Below are positions 9,894-19,006 of a stretch of 64,000 nucleotides of DNA, in pieces. Origin of the DNA: Flectonema sp. DT1601 (Eukaryota; Euglenozoa; Diplonemea; Diplonemida; Diplonemidae); contig OZ025831.1 in assembly GCA_964019425.1 (NCBI GenBank), positions 372,001 through 436,000 of the forward strand, read 5' to 3'. The position numbers were made by a program, and so were the translations under genes. Positions within the stretch are counted from its first letter, which is position 1. Each line of letters opens with the position of its first letter. The notes below the pieces were generated by a model. It had not been told where the DNA came from. It did not search any database and saw only the letters and a list, made by a program, of their open reading frames with translations.

Positions 9894-11276
9894 TATTTAT
9901 TTAGTCACATCCCCCCTGTCTTTCCACTTTATTTTTCTTCATTCTGAGCATTCTTGCCCTTCTTATTTTTTGATGAGTTGAATTTCCAGGTGAGATTTGG
10001 ACTGTTAGCTTTTGGCTAAGGCCCTCCCTGAAGAGCAAGAACAAAAAAACTACTCACACCTGAAGAAAACATACACAAAGAACACACTGTAAGCTGTGTG
10101 TGTATTTTGTGTTTGTCACAACAGGAGAGAAAAGAAAGAATGTCAAGGTTGGTCACCTTGCCTATCAACGCACAACATTGGTGGTCTCTACTAGACCCTG
10201 AGTGATCCCACTGGATCTCTCATCGTTCATAGTACCCTGTGTGAAGTTATAAAATCAAAGGTAAACTATGAACTACAAATGACTTAGCCTGTTATTATAA
10301 TGCCACAGGCAGGCCCTGCATTCAGCAACTATCCAGCAGTGCTTGGATGTCCTGATCTTCTTCTAAAAAAAAGAAAGAAAAACAAAACTGTAGCTGGGAT
10401 CACTCAGGATCAACAGACTACCAATGCTACCTGTTGTACTTGCTCACTATGGGGGGTGATGCCAAACACCCAGAAGTACTTAACTACTTTCCTTCTTGCT
10501 GCCCAGGAGTTTCTGACCAGAACTAATAGAAAATAAAAAGTAGATGGGAAACAATAAAAAGTAAAATGCATATAACTGAAGTTAAACAAGACAAATGAAG
10601 TAACAGATCAGAACAGATAGGGAATAAAAAGAAAAGATATAGGCAAGCGTTATTGTAGTAAAAGATAACAAATAAACAAATGCAAGTATCAACACATGAT
10701 TTAATTACACCAGCAGCTAACAAACAACATAAAATTGAAGATCAGTTGCCAGAGTATTTCAACCATGGTAGAATACTCGCCCCTCTGGCAGGGATTATCC
10801 CAGACTTGTCCTTTAATCTAGTTGGACACCATGGCTTACAACCCTTCCAGAGGGAAGCACCATTATGACTTCTATTTTTTTTCTTCAAGAAAATCATAAG
10901 GTGGGAACAAAGAAAAATGCTAAGAGGAACCCCTTATTAACACCTAAGACATCTAAACTGCAGCCCAGCCTATGCCCAATGCACTAACAGGTCATTCCCT
11001 CACACTCAGATCAAAAAATCAAAGTTCAGAGTGCATCTTAGCGTGAATGAGAGAATTTCCTCCCGCTTATTTTGAACAAAAGGGATAGGAGAAGGGATAG
11101 AAAACGAACATAAAAATAAAATTCTAAGTGAGAAACACTTAGCAGAAACACTTAGCAGCTTTTAAGGAGCTGAAAAGCTGAGTAAACAAGTAAAAACAAG
11201 CGCAACTGTCCTGAGTCCGTTGGAGGACTTCCCCGGATAGGAATCTCAAGACACAGTTAATATATAAAATTGTTTA
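9894..11276. mobile_element. 1.4-kb composite insertion within the R2-like element
   Basis: It is absent from the otherwise near-identical second unit. It contains a copy of the ~880-bp repeat (about 9975-10861; inverted copy at 33720-34604) and, at about 11040-11175, an inverted piece of the Penelope-like 5' region (match to about 14117-14240, including the CTAAGTG hairpins). No convincing ORF is present. Confidence 0.7.
9975..10861 (+). mobile_element. ~880-bp non-autonomous repeat, copy 1
   Basis: It is nearly identical in reverse complement to 33720-34604. It opens with a hairpin TTAGC-TTTTG-GCTAA (10005-10019) and has only short ORFs. It probably moves with help from another element's machinery. 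Its ends are defined by the empty site at about 41563 for the other copy. Confidence 0.75.
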
Positions 11277-12658
11277 TACAGCGTCTCAACTCTTTTGTGT
11301 CTGAGACCAACAGTGTTCTTTGAACCGGTAAAAAGGATGACTGTGTTCGCAGAGCGGACAAATCCCCACCATTTCTTCAAAAAAGGTTTAATAATTTTGT
11401 CCATTTTTTTGGCAAAAGGGAGAGATAAGTCATGGATCATTAAACTCCATGTTAACCTTGACAATAACAAGTGTTGGACAGACCAAGCTTTCTGAGACCC
11501 ATATAGTGGCATGGCGTCGACTTTTTTTAAAAAATTCCTGGTAAAAGTGGTCAGGCGCTCTCGCAATTTCTGTTCCTTGGCGTTCGGCTCAAACCAACGC
11601 CCGAGGTATTTGAACTCTCCAGCTTCCTGGAGATTCGTAATCGGAACATTGTTAATCTTCAGGTCCGGGTTAGCTGGTTTCCCTTGTACAAAGCTGTGGG
11701 CAATGCATTTCTGGGGTTTCGCTTTCATACCACGAGACCAGGAAAGAAACTGTTCGAGCGACTTGATTAGCAATTTTGCCCCCGCCTTTGATGACGTGGT
11801 AAGTTGTAAATCATCAGCAAAAGCTGCAACTAATAGTTGGAGGGATTTATTGTTAAACTCATAGGCTTCCTGTTGATGAACTGCTAAGGAAAAGAGCAGT
11901 AGTTGGAATACCAAATTAAAAAGGGTTGGGGAGGAAACGCAGCCTTGAAAGACACCAACTTCAAAAGGGATAGTGGGCGTCAGGCCTTCTCCAACTCTGA
12001 TTTGGACGCGCATGGAGGAATAATACCTTTTATAGAAACCGATTATTCTTTCGTGAATTCCGAAATATTTTAAAGCAAAGAAAATTAATTGATGTTTGAC
12101 TGAGCCGAAAGCATCTGCCAAATCCACCCAGACAATTGTTAGGTTTTTCCGGAGAGCTTTCACTTCTTTAAAAATCTCTGAGGTGATCGTGGCATGTTCG
12201 ATACACCCAGAGACACCTTTCCTAAAGCCTTTTTGAAAATTAAATTTAGAAAGAGTGTGGTTTGCTACGGCTTCCTGAATAACCGTATTAAAAATTTTCC
12301 CGTCGCAGTTGCCCACAGCTATCGGTCTCGTTTTCGAGATGTCTTTCCCATCGGAGTTGGGCTTTGGGAGCATTGTTACAAATGCTAAGCCCCAACTATC
12401 CGGATAGGCCTTGAGTTCGAAAATTCTCTTTAATACCTTGTAAAGTGCTTCCATAAAAGTTGGGACCTTTTTCCATACAACATAAGGTATGCAATTGGGA
12501 CCAGGGGCACATTTGTTTTTTTTCTTTGATAAGAGAATACCAAACTGTTCGAAGCTCGGGAACTGGATATCATCCATTGTCTTGTAGTCAGACTTAGGGA
12601 TGGGTGAAATCAGTTTTTTTTTTTTCATTGTCACAATAATTGTTTTTAAAATGTTCAA
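11246..12658 (-). CDS. R2/NeSL-like reverse transcriptase, copy 1 (truncated by insertion)
   Basis: These 470 codons contain the RT fingers and palm: KNKCAPGPNCIPY, KTRPIAVGNCDGK, VWVDLADAFGSVKH, GVFQGCVSSPTLFN, the catalytic FADD (residues 280-283) and FKYLGRWF. The WVDL/NAFGSV-type motif is typical of the R2/NeSL group. The frame ends in inserted DNA at about 11277 (short foreign tail FYILTVS), so thumb and zinc knuckle are separated at 9305-9893. The first ATG lies within an overlap with the upstream zinc-finger frame at 12594-12658. The true protein probably continues from that frame through slippage on a 12-A run. This copy is not functional as it stands. Confidence 0.85.
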   Translation of the reverse strand: MNILKTIIVTMKKKKLISPIPKSDYKTMDDIQFPSFEQFGILLSKKKNKCAPGPNCIPYVVWKKVPTFMEALYKVLKRIFELKAYPDSWGLAFVTMLPKPNSDGKDISKTRPIAVGNCDGKIFNTVIQEAVANHTLSKFNFQKGFRKGVSGCIEHATITSEIFKEVKALRKNLTIVWVDLADAFGSVKHQLIFFALKYFGIHERIIGFYKRYYSSMRVQIRVGEGLTPTIPFEVGVFQGCVSSPTLFNLVFQLLLFSLAVHQQEAYEFNNKSLQLLVAAFADDLQLTTSSKAGAKLLIKSLEQFLSWSRGMKAKPQKCIAHSFVQGKPANPDLKINNVPITNLQEAGEFKYLGRWFEPNAKEQKLRERLTTFTRNFLKKVDAMPLYGSQKAWSVQHLLLSRLTWSLMIHDLSLPFAKKMDKIIKPFLKKWWGFVRSANTVILFTGSKNTVGLRHKRVETLYKQFYILTVS

Positions 12659-13565
12659 TTATTTTTTCCTCTGGAATATCAAGGGAGGGGGGTTGAGGAT
12701 CTTCTTTTTGGAGTTCTTCTTTTATGGCAGTAAACGGATTTTGACGAAATTTATCTTGTAATTTTTTGAATAAATTTTTCTTTTCTAAATTCCGATACAT
12801 TCGGAAAATCCTTTTCATTCTCGTTCTTGCCTCTTTCCATTTGACAGCGTTCTCTATAGAAGGCCCAGATTTGCGGAGCTCCTGTCTTAGCTGTTTCATT
12901 TCCAGACGACATTCAAGTTTTTCTTGGTCGAGGATGACCTCTTCCCTTGATTTCTGTTTGCGGGGTAAATTCCGCTTTGTTTCTTCAAAGAAACCGCTAC
13001 ATATTTGATAAACCGTTTTGAGTAGTTTATCAAGTTGGTCGGCAGGTTTTGAAGAGTTTTCTGTTTCGACGGTGAAAGTTTGAAGTTTTTCTGCAGCAGA
13101 AACGTCGATGTCCTTCCATTCAGTTCCAAAAGATCGGAATTTGAGACGAGACGGGTGTAACGGGGTAAAAGTGGGTGTTGTAGAGTTATAAGGAACGAAA
13201 GCTGTTTGTGAAGTTTTAAAATCTACAGATTCTCCTACAAAGGGAGGTTCCAGGTCTGAATTATTCCCTGTGAGGGGAGACAGAGGTGTACCTTTACATG
13301 TACCGTTAACACAGTGTTTCGCTCTCGTAGCGATACTTTTGAAAAGCTTACCACAATCTGGACAAGGTAAGTGGTAACAATCTTTAACTTGGGAGTGGGT
13401 AGATGGGGGAAAACGTGACTTATAGTCCTTAAATTCCTTACTAAACTTACAGTTACGTCTAAAATGCGCAACTGGACCTTTGAGGTATGTCTCAAAACAT
13501 AAAGGACATTTGGCTACTAAAGTTTTATCCCCATCCAGAGCCGATCTCGAAATAGCCTCTTGCAA
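12594..13565 (-). CDS. N-terminal zinc-finger part of the R2-like element, copy 1
   Basis: This 323-codon frame has two zinc motifs near its start, CPLC-x11-H-x4-C and CPDC-x12-H-x5-C, as found at the N terminus of R2-group proteins where they bind target DNA. A basic region (RKQKSREE) and the start of the RT extension (EEKIIEHFKN) follow. The frame is open further upstream without a clear ATG, so non-AUG initiation or an upstream start is possible; the first codon given here is TTG. It ends in the A-run where the RT frame takes over. Confidence 0.75.
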   Translation of the reverse strand: MQEAISRSALDGDKTLVAKCPLCFETYLKGPVAHFRRNCKFSKEFKDYKSRFPPSTHSQVKDCYHLPCPDCGKLFKSIATRAKHCVNGTCKGTPLSPLTGNNSDLEPPFVGESVDFKTSQTAFVPYNSTTPTFTPLHPSRLKFRSFGTEWKDIDVSAAEKLQTFTVETENSSKPADQLDKLLKTVYQICSGFFEETKRNLPRKQKSREEVILDQEKLECRLEMKQLRQELRKSGPSIENAVKWKEARTRMKRIFRMYRNLEKKNLFKKLQDKFRQNPFTAIKEELQKEDPQPPSLDIPEEKIIEHFKNNYCDNEKKKTDFTHP

Positions 13566-14022
13566 AGCCTCGGGGGCTGGGTTGGCTGAGAGATGGTTGC
13601 CAGTATCTTTATGACACCGCCGGCCCGGTGTTTCTTTTTTTTTTTGTTGTGAAGTAGCAATAATAAAAAAAAAAAAAAATAGAAAAGAGAATGGCTCAGA
13701 AACAATATCGATGAGTTAAGATCTTTTTTTTTAAACTATTCCTTTTTTTTAAATTTCGGGCAGCTAACCCTAGAGTTTTTTTTGGTAAATACTGTTTAAA
13801 GGAAAACGAGCTACGCTCTAAAACAGAAAAATCGGAGTAACTACTTGTTTATAATATATATTTTGATAAATAATGTGGTTGGCAAATGAATGCCGAAGAG
13901 GCAACTTGAGAAAAGCAATTGGATGAGAAGAAACATTGGGTCTTATAAAGCAAAGGAGATAGAGGGGCCTAAAAAGACCGCAGAGTGGATAGCTCCTACT
14001 GAAATATTTGTTCTAAAAGTTG

Positions 14023-14176
14023 CTAAGTATTTCTCACTTAGAAATTTTTTATTTTTTTATTTTCAGCTTAATTAGCTACAAATTGTTTCTACTAAGTGTT
14101 TCTCACTTAGATATTTTTTTTGCTTTTCAGCTCCTTAAAAGCTGCTAAGTGTTTCTGCTAAGTGTTTCTCACTTAG
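14023..14176 (+). repeat. CTAAGTG hairpin repeats in the Penelope-like 5' region
   Basis: CTAAGTATTTCTCACTTAG and CTAAGTGTTTCTCACTTAG occur in succession. The latter has a perfect 7-bp stem and a 5-nt loop, with an extra half-unit before the last copy. An inverted copy lies at about 11120-11150 and an identical set at 23095-23248. Two TTTTCAG acceptor-like sites lie between the hairpins, so the region may be a 5' UTR with an intron. Confidence 0.7.
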
Positions 14177-14183
14177 AATCTTA

Positions 14184-16774
14184 TTGTTATGTTCGTTTTC
14201 TATCCCTTCTCCTATCCCTTTTGTTCAAAAAAAGCGGGAGATCCCAGACATCCGCCTTAGATGGATTGCAGGTACTTCTGTCAACTGTGAAACTTTGATT
14301 GAGGAAACGAAAGAACCTGACAAAGAGACTGACGAATCAAAGAAGGTGACCAATACAAGAGAGAGAGTTTTTCGATCCAATGTAATGACACACGCTCAAC
14401 AAGAACTTACTGGAATTATTAAGTTAATACTTCTCACACTAAAATCGAAGGACCATATGGAATATGTAAAGACTGGTGTTAGAAAATATTTTATTGTCGA
14501 CTCAGTAGATGAGGTAATACAACGGATTAAATCCAACTACCCTGAATTTTTAAAATACGCCGAACCCAAAACTTATGACTTCACCACCATGTACAGCAAC
14601 CTGAAGCATAAGGTACTTAAACGAAATTGCAAAGAAGCAGTAGATGAAGCTTTTAGATTTTCCGGTAAGAAACATTTTCCGGTAAGAAACATATTGCACG
14701 AAATAGCAGAGCACGTGGAAAGTCCAAGACTTTCTTTTTCACAGACGGAGTTGATGCAAACACAAAGGAATACACTTCCGAAATGATTGGTAAACTAATT
14801 GACATGTGTATCGACTATTCTTTAATCCAACCGATTGGTAGTCATCAATGCTACCGTCAAACGAAAGGGATACCCATGGGTGGTAATGCCTCCCCGCTTC
14901 TAGCTAACTTGTATTGTTATGCAGTTGAGAAGAAATTTATAGATCAGTCAACTCTGGAAATTGCGAAGTCACATACTTTAACTGTAAGATATATTGATGA
15001 TTTTTTATGCTGGGGGACAAAACAACCACCGCAAAAGATGTACGGCATGGACTACAAAGATACCTCCCTAGATAGTAATGATGTGGTGTTTCTTGGTGCA
15101 CGGATACGGGTCGAGGAAGACATTGCAAGGGAAGAAGTGAAAGTTAAAAAGAAATTTATTCGTCTCTCCGTTCATCGGAAAGAGTGGAACTTCAAACCTT
15201 TACAGTACGTGCATGCAGACTCCACGATGCCTGATTCCATACCCAAAGGTATAGTTAAAGGAGCGATGTATAGAGCCAGCATGATTTGTAACAACCTCTC
15301 TGACCTACTAATAGAGTTTGAATGGATAATTTATCGGATGATTACTAGAAAATTTAAAAAGCATCACATATCAACCGGCTACAAGGAATTTTGTGACGAA
15401 TTCTATGAAGAATATCCTTTTGTCAATAAAAGATGCATCAATCTTTTCTACCGGATCCTTGAAGGCTTGAAGAAAGATTATTACTACCCGACTAGTGAAA
15501 GAAACTATATAACGTACCCGCCCATCGAAAAAGATGAAATTGAAACCGACAGAACAGCTGTCCTAGTTCAAAAATTGTCATCCCCTACCAATTCGGATGC
15601 CAAGGTGAATCTGGGACATTTGGACGAGTTGGTTTCTTATTTTACGTTTCGGGATATGAAAACTCTACTAGAAACTATGGACTGGGACTTAACAATACCC
15701 TCGGTAAACACAGCAGGTAATTGTTTCTTTGAATCTATGGCACTAATAATTTGTCAAAATGGAGTCATAAACGCTGAATGGGTACGTAGAGTTATACATC
15801 GTAGACTGACTTTAAAGAAGGAGCAATACCAAAGTTTTGTAGACACAGATTATGAAAATTTCACAGAAGATGTACTTGACAGTAATCCATATACAGATCA
15901 TGTGTATATTCAAGCTTTCTTAGATGAAATGGGTTGTTCTTTAATACTAATCACTATTAATAGCGTGCAGGAAAAAAGTTTACGATGGATTTCCCCAGCC
16001 AGTACACAAGATACATATTTTTGGGGTACGATCGGTGTAATGGCGTACCATACTACTTCTGAGCACTATATGCCAATTTTACCGAGAAGTCACGGAAAAC
16101 AATGCACCATATTTACTATGTCACAATGGAATTATGAGGCTTTTATGAATTTAATAGTACCTGAATTAGCGAAAATGTGTCCTAATTTTGTCGAAGCTGA
16201 TACTCTTCTATCGAAAGCGGGTGCCACTATGAACCTTTTAACCTTCGACAACGTTAATTATGATGTTTACGAACTGTTGCATTACTGGTACTTCGATGAG
16301 ATCAAAATGAAAGCAGCCACAACAATGTCAAGTTGCTCAGATTTAACCTCAGAAACCGTATCTGTGACCTCTTCCGATTCATTTTCCTCAACTACTTCCT
16401 CAAGTTCTAATACGATTGATGAAGAGCTAGTTGTGGATGTACTTATTAATTTATTAGAAGATTCAGACATTCTAATTTTTAAAGAAGAGCTTCACTTATG
16501 TCCAGCAAGACACAACCTGAAATTTGCGAAGGTAAGTAGTAATATGTACTGTAACATCTGTGATCGCAACATGCCACAAACCACTTATAATCTTGCATTC
16601 CAATGTAGACAAAAAGACTGTGATTATGATGTTTGTTTGAGTTGTTTGGGATTATTCATCTGTACTGCGTGTGGTGCCACGGAATCTCAGGCCGGAAGAC
16701 AATTTAATTTACGAGGCTTAAGATCACACCAAACTCATTGTACAGTCTTTCGAGAGCAAAGCGAACGTAGTTAA
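14184..16774 (+). CDS. Penelope-like reverse transcriptase fused to OTU protease and zinc modules, copy 1
   Basis: There are two frames, 14184-14786 and 14783-16774. Removing a GT-AG intron at 14665-14744 (GTAAGAAAC...CTTTTTCACAG) joins them in phase, and the junction reads FRFSDGVDANTKE. RT motifs are YDFTTMYSNLKHK in exon 1, then GIPMGGNASPLLANLY and the catalytic YIDD (residues 70-73 of the second frame). The next domain is OTU-like: GNCFF with candidate nucleophile Cys314 and SEHYMPI with candidate His428. A Ser/Thr-rich linker (517-545) leads to a cysteine/histidine-rich C1/DC1-like module (572-621) and a CTAC...H-x4-C finger. Penelope-like elements are the known retroelements that retain introns, which supports that assignment; I see no GIY-YIG endonuclease. 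The first in-frame ATG is at 14388, so an upstream exon is likely (ATG 13890 opens a 46-codon candidate). The OTU domain could act on ubiquitin conjugates or on the element's own polyprotein. Confidence 0.75.
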
Positions 16775-16811
16775 TTATCACTCGCAGCAAAGTATTGCGA
16801 GATGTGCTCCA

Positions 16812-17040
16812 CTGGTAGTGTGCTACGAACCAGAAATAATTTATATTTTATTTTTATTCTTTATTTCCTTTATTATTTTTGCAAAAATAATTTTCCTTTT
16901 TTTTAATTTTCCTTTAATATTTATTTACCTTTGAAGTGTGAAGGAATACTATTTTAAGCTGTAACGGGCTACAGGGCATGGGGTGCTCAACCTGTAGTAC
17001 GTGGCCCCCGAATCCCCATATTCGACAGCACATATGGGAT
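16812..17040 (+). other. Structured 3' non-coding region of the Penelope-like element
   Basis: Just after the stop is a hairpin at 16812-16833: CTG, then GTAG-TGTG-CTAC, bulge GAAC, CAG. A second stem (CTACAGG/CCTGTAG) lies at about 16970-17000. A diverged copy at 53231-53375 keeps both, with a compensatory pair change in the first stem. This region could be an RNA recognised by the RT. Confidence 0.55.
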
Positions 17041-17155
17041 TTTTTATCGATACCAACTGTTGATTTCTTATATTGCAACCAGGTTTGGCCGAACCCTATT
17101 CTCGTTTTTGCCAGTTTCAAGTTGCTTTCCATTTAATATTAGTATCAAGTTATCC

Positions 17156-17424
17156 CCCCACTCTATTTATCGTCATTGGTGCGCACCTTCGAACAGGAAG
17201 GCCAACATTGACGGAATTTTTTACTTCTCTTCCCAAGGTTGAACCTTGGGATAAAAACAAACAATAACACAGTGTAGACAAACACCTGCCGGACATCTGC
17301 AGAGCAGCGATCGATGTCGATGTCTTCGTTGTTGGACTTCCTGGCGTTTTTGTTTTTGTTGTAAACAACAACACAACACCAACTAACTTCTTGAAAACAG
17401 GTTTGTCTCATTGCCCGTTCTTTC
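17156..17424 (+). repeat. Module containing a 19-nt palindrome; inverted copy at 32423
   Basis: It carries CCCAAGGTTGAACCTTGGG at 17232-17250 (9-bp stem, 1-nt loop). It is repeated directly at 26228-26496 and in reverse complement at 32423-32691. The palindrome is preserved in all three, with loop G or C according to strand. Confidence 0.8.
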
Positions 17425-17548
17425 TTGTTTCCCTTTGCCGCCGGAAGAACGAAGGTCGACGGAGGTCCGAAGCATTGCTTGCGATGATGTTCCGGTATGT
17501 GTTGCGTCTCTGTTAATTGTTTGTTTCAACTCAATTGGTTCATCTTAG

Positions 17549-17743
17549 GTTTTAGAAGTCTTCGTCCTGTTCGATGGGAAGGGCCTGAATCAAAAGTTCA
17601 CTGCCCCTATTCCGCTCCCAACTTCCTCAACTCATGAACAAGGCAATAACCCTGCGAACCCAAATGTTTACGGTACCTGTCCGATGTGCAGACACGTAGT
17701 TGAGTACTTTACACACTGTGAACCGCCGTTAGATCAACAGTAG
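17549..17743 (+). CDS. Exon of a small CxxC/His peptide
   Basis: A 64-codon open frame follows a plausible acceptor (TTCATCTTAG) and ends at TAG 17741-17743. It contains GTCPMCRHVVEYFTHC, a CxxC plus H/C arrangement resembling half a zinc finger. A matching donor (GTATGT at about 17504) would attach it in phase to an upstream frame reading SIACDDVP. The start codon is not resolved. It lies between the RT-OTU gene and the RING gene and is duplicated exactly at 26621-26815. Confidence 0.4.
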   Translation, partial: VLEVFVLFDGKGLNQKFTAPIPLPTSSTHEQGNNPANPNVYGTCPMCRHVVEYFTHCEPPLDQQ

Positions 17744-18109
17744 TATGTAAAACATTGCTGTTACTTTTAAGTGGGGTTACCGCCATAGTTACCGCTACAA
17801 TGACGGTAACTGGGGTTTTAAGTCATCTGCACTGTTATAAACAAGTGAAATAAATTATTAATCAGAAAAACAAACAAACAGAATGTTTATCTAAAATTGA
17901 ACAGCGTACAATCTTGGAGAAAACAATAGCACCAGCCAAAGTCCTTCATTATCCGACAGACATCTGTCGTTACTCTTATGTATTCAATATTGTTTTTACT
18001 ATTCCTTTCTTCTATGGTATGCTTCCCAATTAGCAACCATTTCCCTCCCCTGCCTAACTCTCCGTTACGTCTATGCATGGCGACCATTCCTATAGTTCAC
18101 TTTTTATTT

Positions 18110-18136
18110 TTTCGATCGTCTACAAATTGGCGTCAG
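18110..18136 (+). promoter_or_regulatory. Shared leader motif upstream of the RING gene
   Basis: This 27-nt motif starts TTTCGATCGTC and ends ATTGGCGTCAG. It occurs eight times: 18110, 18909, 27182, 28023, 29661, 30024, 31662 and 32025. Where a complete start is present, the motif ends 72-73 nt before the ATG. It could be a promoter core, a transcription start or a 5' UTR splice or RNA signal. Confidence 0.55.
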
Positions 18137-18208
18137 CTTCATTTCCTGCGGTGTTCTAATTGTATTACTTTACTTACGCCACCAGATTCACATTTGATCT
18201 GCAATAAT

Positions 18209-18811
18209 ATGTCTTTTAGTCTCTTTTTCATGGCACGTGAAAGGCTCTTCGTGGCACGGGATAACTTCTCCTCGGCAAATGATAAATTGATCACAGCCCG
18301 GGATAACTTAAAATCGGCCAGCGAGAGGTGCACGACGGCAGGTAGCCACAAAGAGGCGATGACAGCACTGAATGACATGGCCACCGCAGAACTTCCTACT
18401 GCACTAGCTGACATGATCACCGCACAATCAGAGCTTTCTACTGCACTAGCTGACATGATCACCGCACTATCAGAGCTTTCTACGGCACTATCCGAAACGG
18501 CTGACAGCAACATCGAGGACCCCAACCATGATATTACTGATGCAATCCATTTAGTGTCTGACTCTGAAGAAACGGCCGACAGCAACATCGAGGACCCCAA
18601 CTATGATATTACTGATGCCTGTGTTTGTTGCTACGCACGGCCTTCGTCCATTACTTTCCCTCGCTGTCTTCACACTGTAGTGTGTTCCATATGTTATGAC
18701 AGCCTCGCTTGGCATTCTCATCAAGATAGAACGTGTTTGAAATGTCCGATATGTAGGAGTGTTATTCAGGAGTATGATCCTGAATCGGGCGATGATTCAG
18801 ACACTGATTAG
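18209..18811 (+). CDS. RING-finger protein, copy 1
   Basis: The predicted product is 200 aa, starting at ATG 18209. I chose this start because the other accessory ORF also begins ATGTCTTT at the same distance from the leader motif; the frame is open further upstream. The N-terminal half is alanine/threonine-rich amphipathic helix with a 14-residue repeat (ALADMITAQSELST-like, two copies). Acidic repeats with ADSNIEDPN follow, then a C-terminal C3HC4-type RING: CVCC, CLH, CSIC, CPIC. RINGs of this kind usually recruit E2 enzymes, so an E3 ubiquitin ligase role is expected but inferred. The same mobile unit encodes the OTU protein upstream. The right-hand copy has three 14-residue repeats. Confidence 0.75.
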   Translation: MSFSLFFMARERLFVARDNFSSANDKLITARDNLKSASERCTTAGSHKEAMTALNDMATAELPTALADMITAQSELSTALADMITALSELSTALSETADSNIEDPNHDITDAIHLVSDSEETADSNIEDPNYDITDACVCCYARPSSITFPRCLHTVVCSICYDSLAWHSHQDRTCLKCPICRSVIQEYDPESGDDSDTD

Positions 18812-18908
18812 ACATAATTTTTTTTTTTATTTCCTCTCTATTTTCGGTATGTCTCACTAACTGGCAACCATTTCTCCGGTACGTCTTTCATTGGCGACCT
18901 ACTTTTTC

Positions 18909-18935
18909 TTTCGATCGTCTACAAATTGGCGTCAG
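18909..18935 (+). promoter_or_regulatory. Shared leader motif upstream of the 303-aa ORF (copy 1)
   Basis: It is the same 27-nt motif as at 18110, ending 71 nt before the ATG at 19007. The sequence after it differs from the RING leader except for a short TTGTAT stretch, so the motif itself is what is conserved. Confidence 0.55.
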
Positions 18936-19006
18936 TTTCTTCCCGCAGGGTTTAACATTGTATGATCCCTATTCCACTACCCAGACTTAATTATTAACAC
19001 ACTAAC

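Larger units (their letters stand above)
9305..13650 (-). mobile_element. R2/NeSL-like non-LTR element, copy 1, interrupted by an insertion
   Basis: The minus-strand element is read from about 13650 down to 9305. It is split by about 1,385 bp of foreign DNA at about 9894-11276; aligning to copy 2 (19762-22722) gives offsets of 9,072 bp on one side and 10,457 bp on the other. The 3' end at 9305 is the same element position as the 3' end of copy 2, although the flanks differ. Confidence 0.8.

Noticed and set aside
11180-11225. Hammerhead-like GTCC...GGAC next to CTGAG
   Set aside because: The CUGAUGA core is incomplete and no GAAA follows the stem.
11295-12388. Plus-strand ORFs opposite the R2-like RT
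   Set aside because: They are exact shadows of the RT frame and duplicate with it.
14681-14744. Alternative intron donor at the second GTAAGAAAC (14681)
   Set aside because: It would break the reading frame at the acceptor; the first donor at 14665 keeps it.
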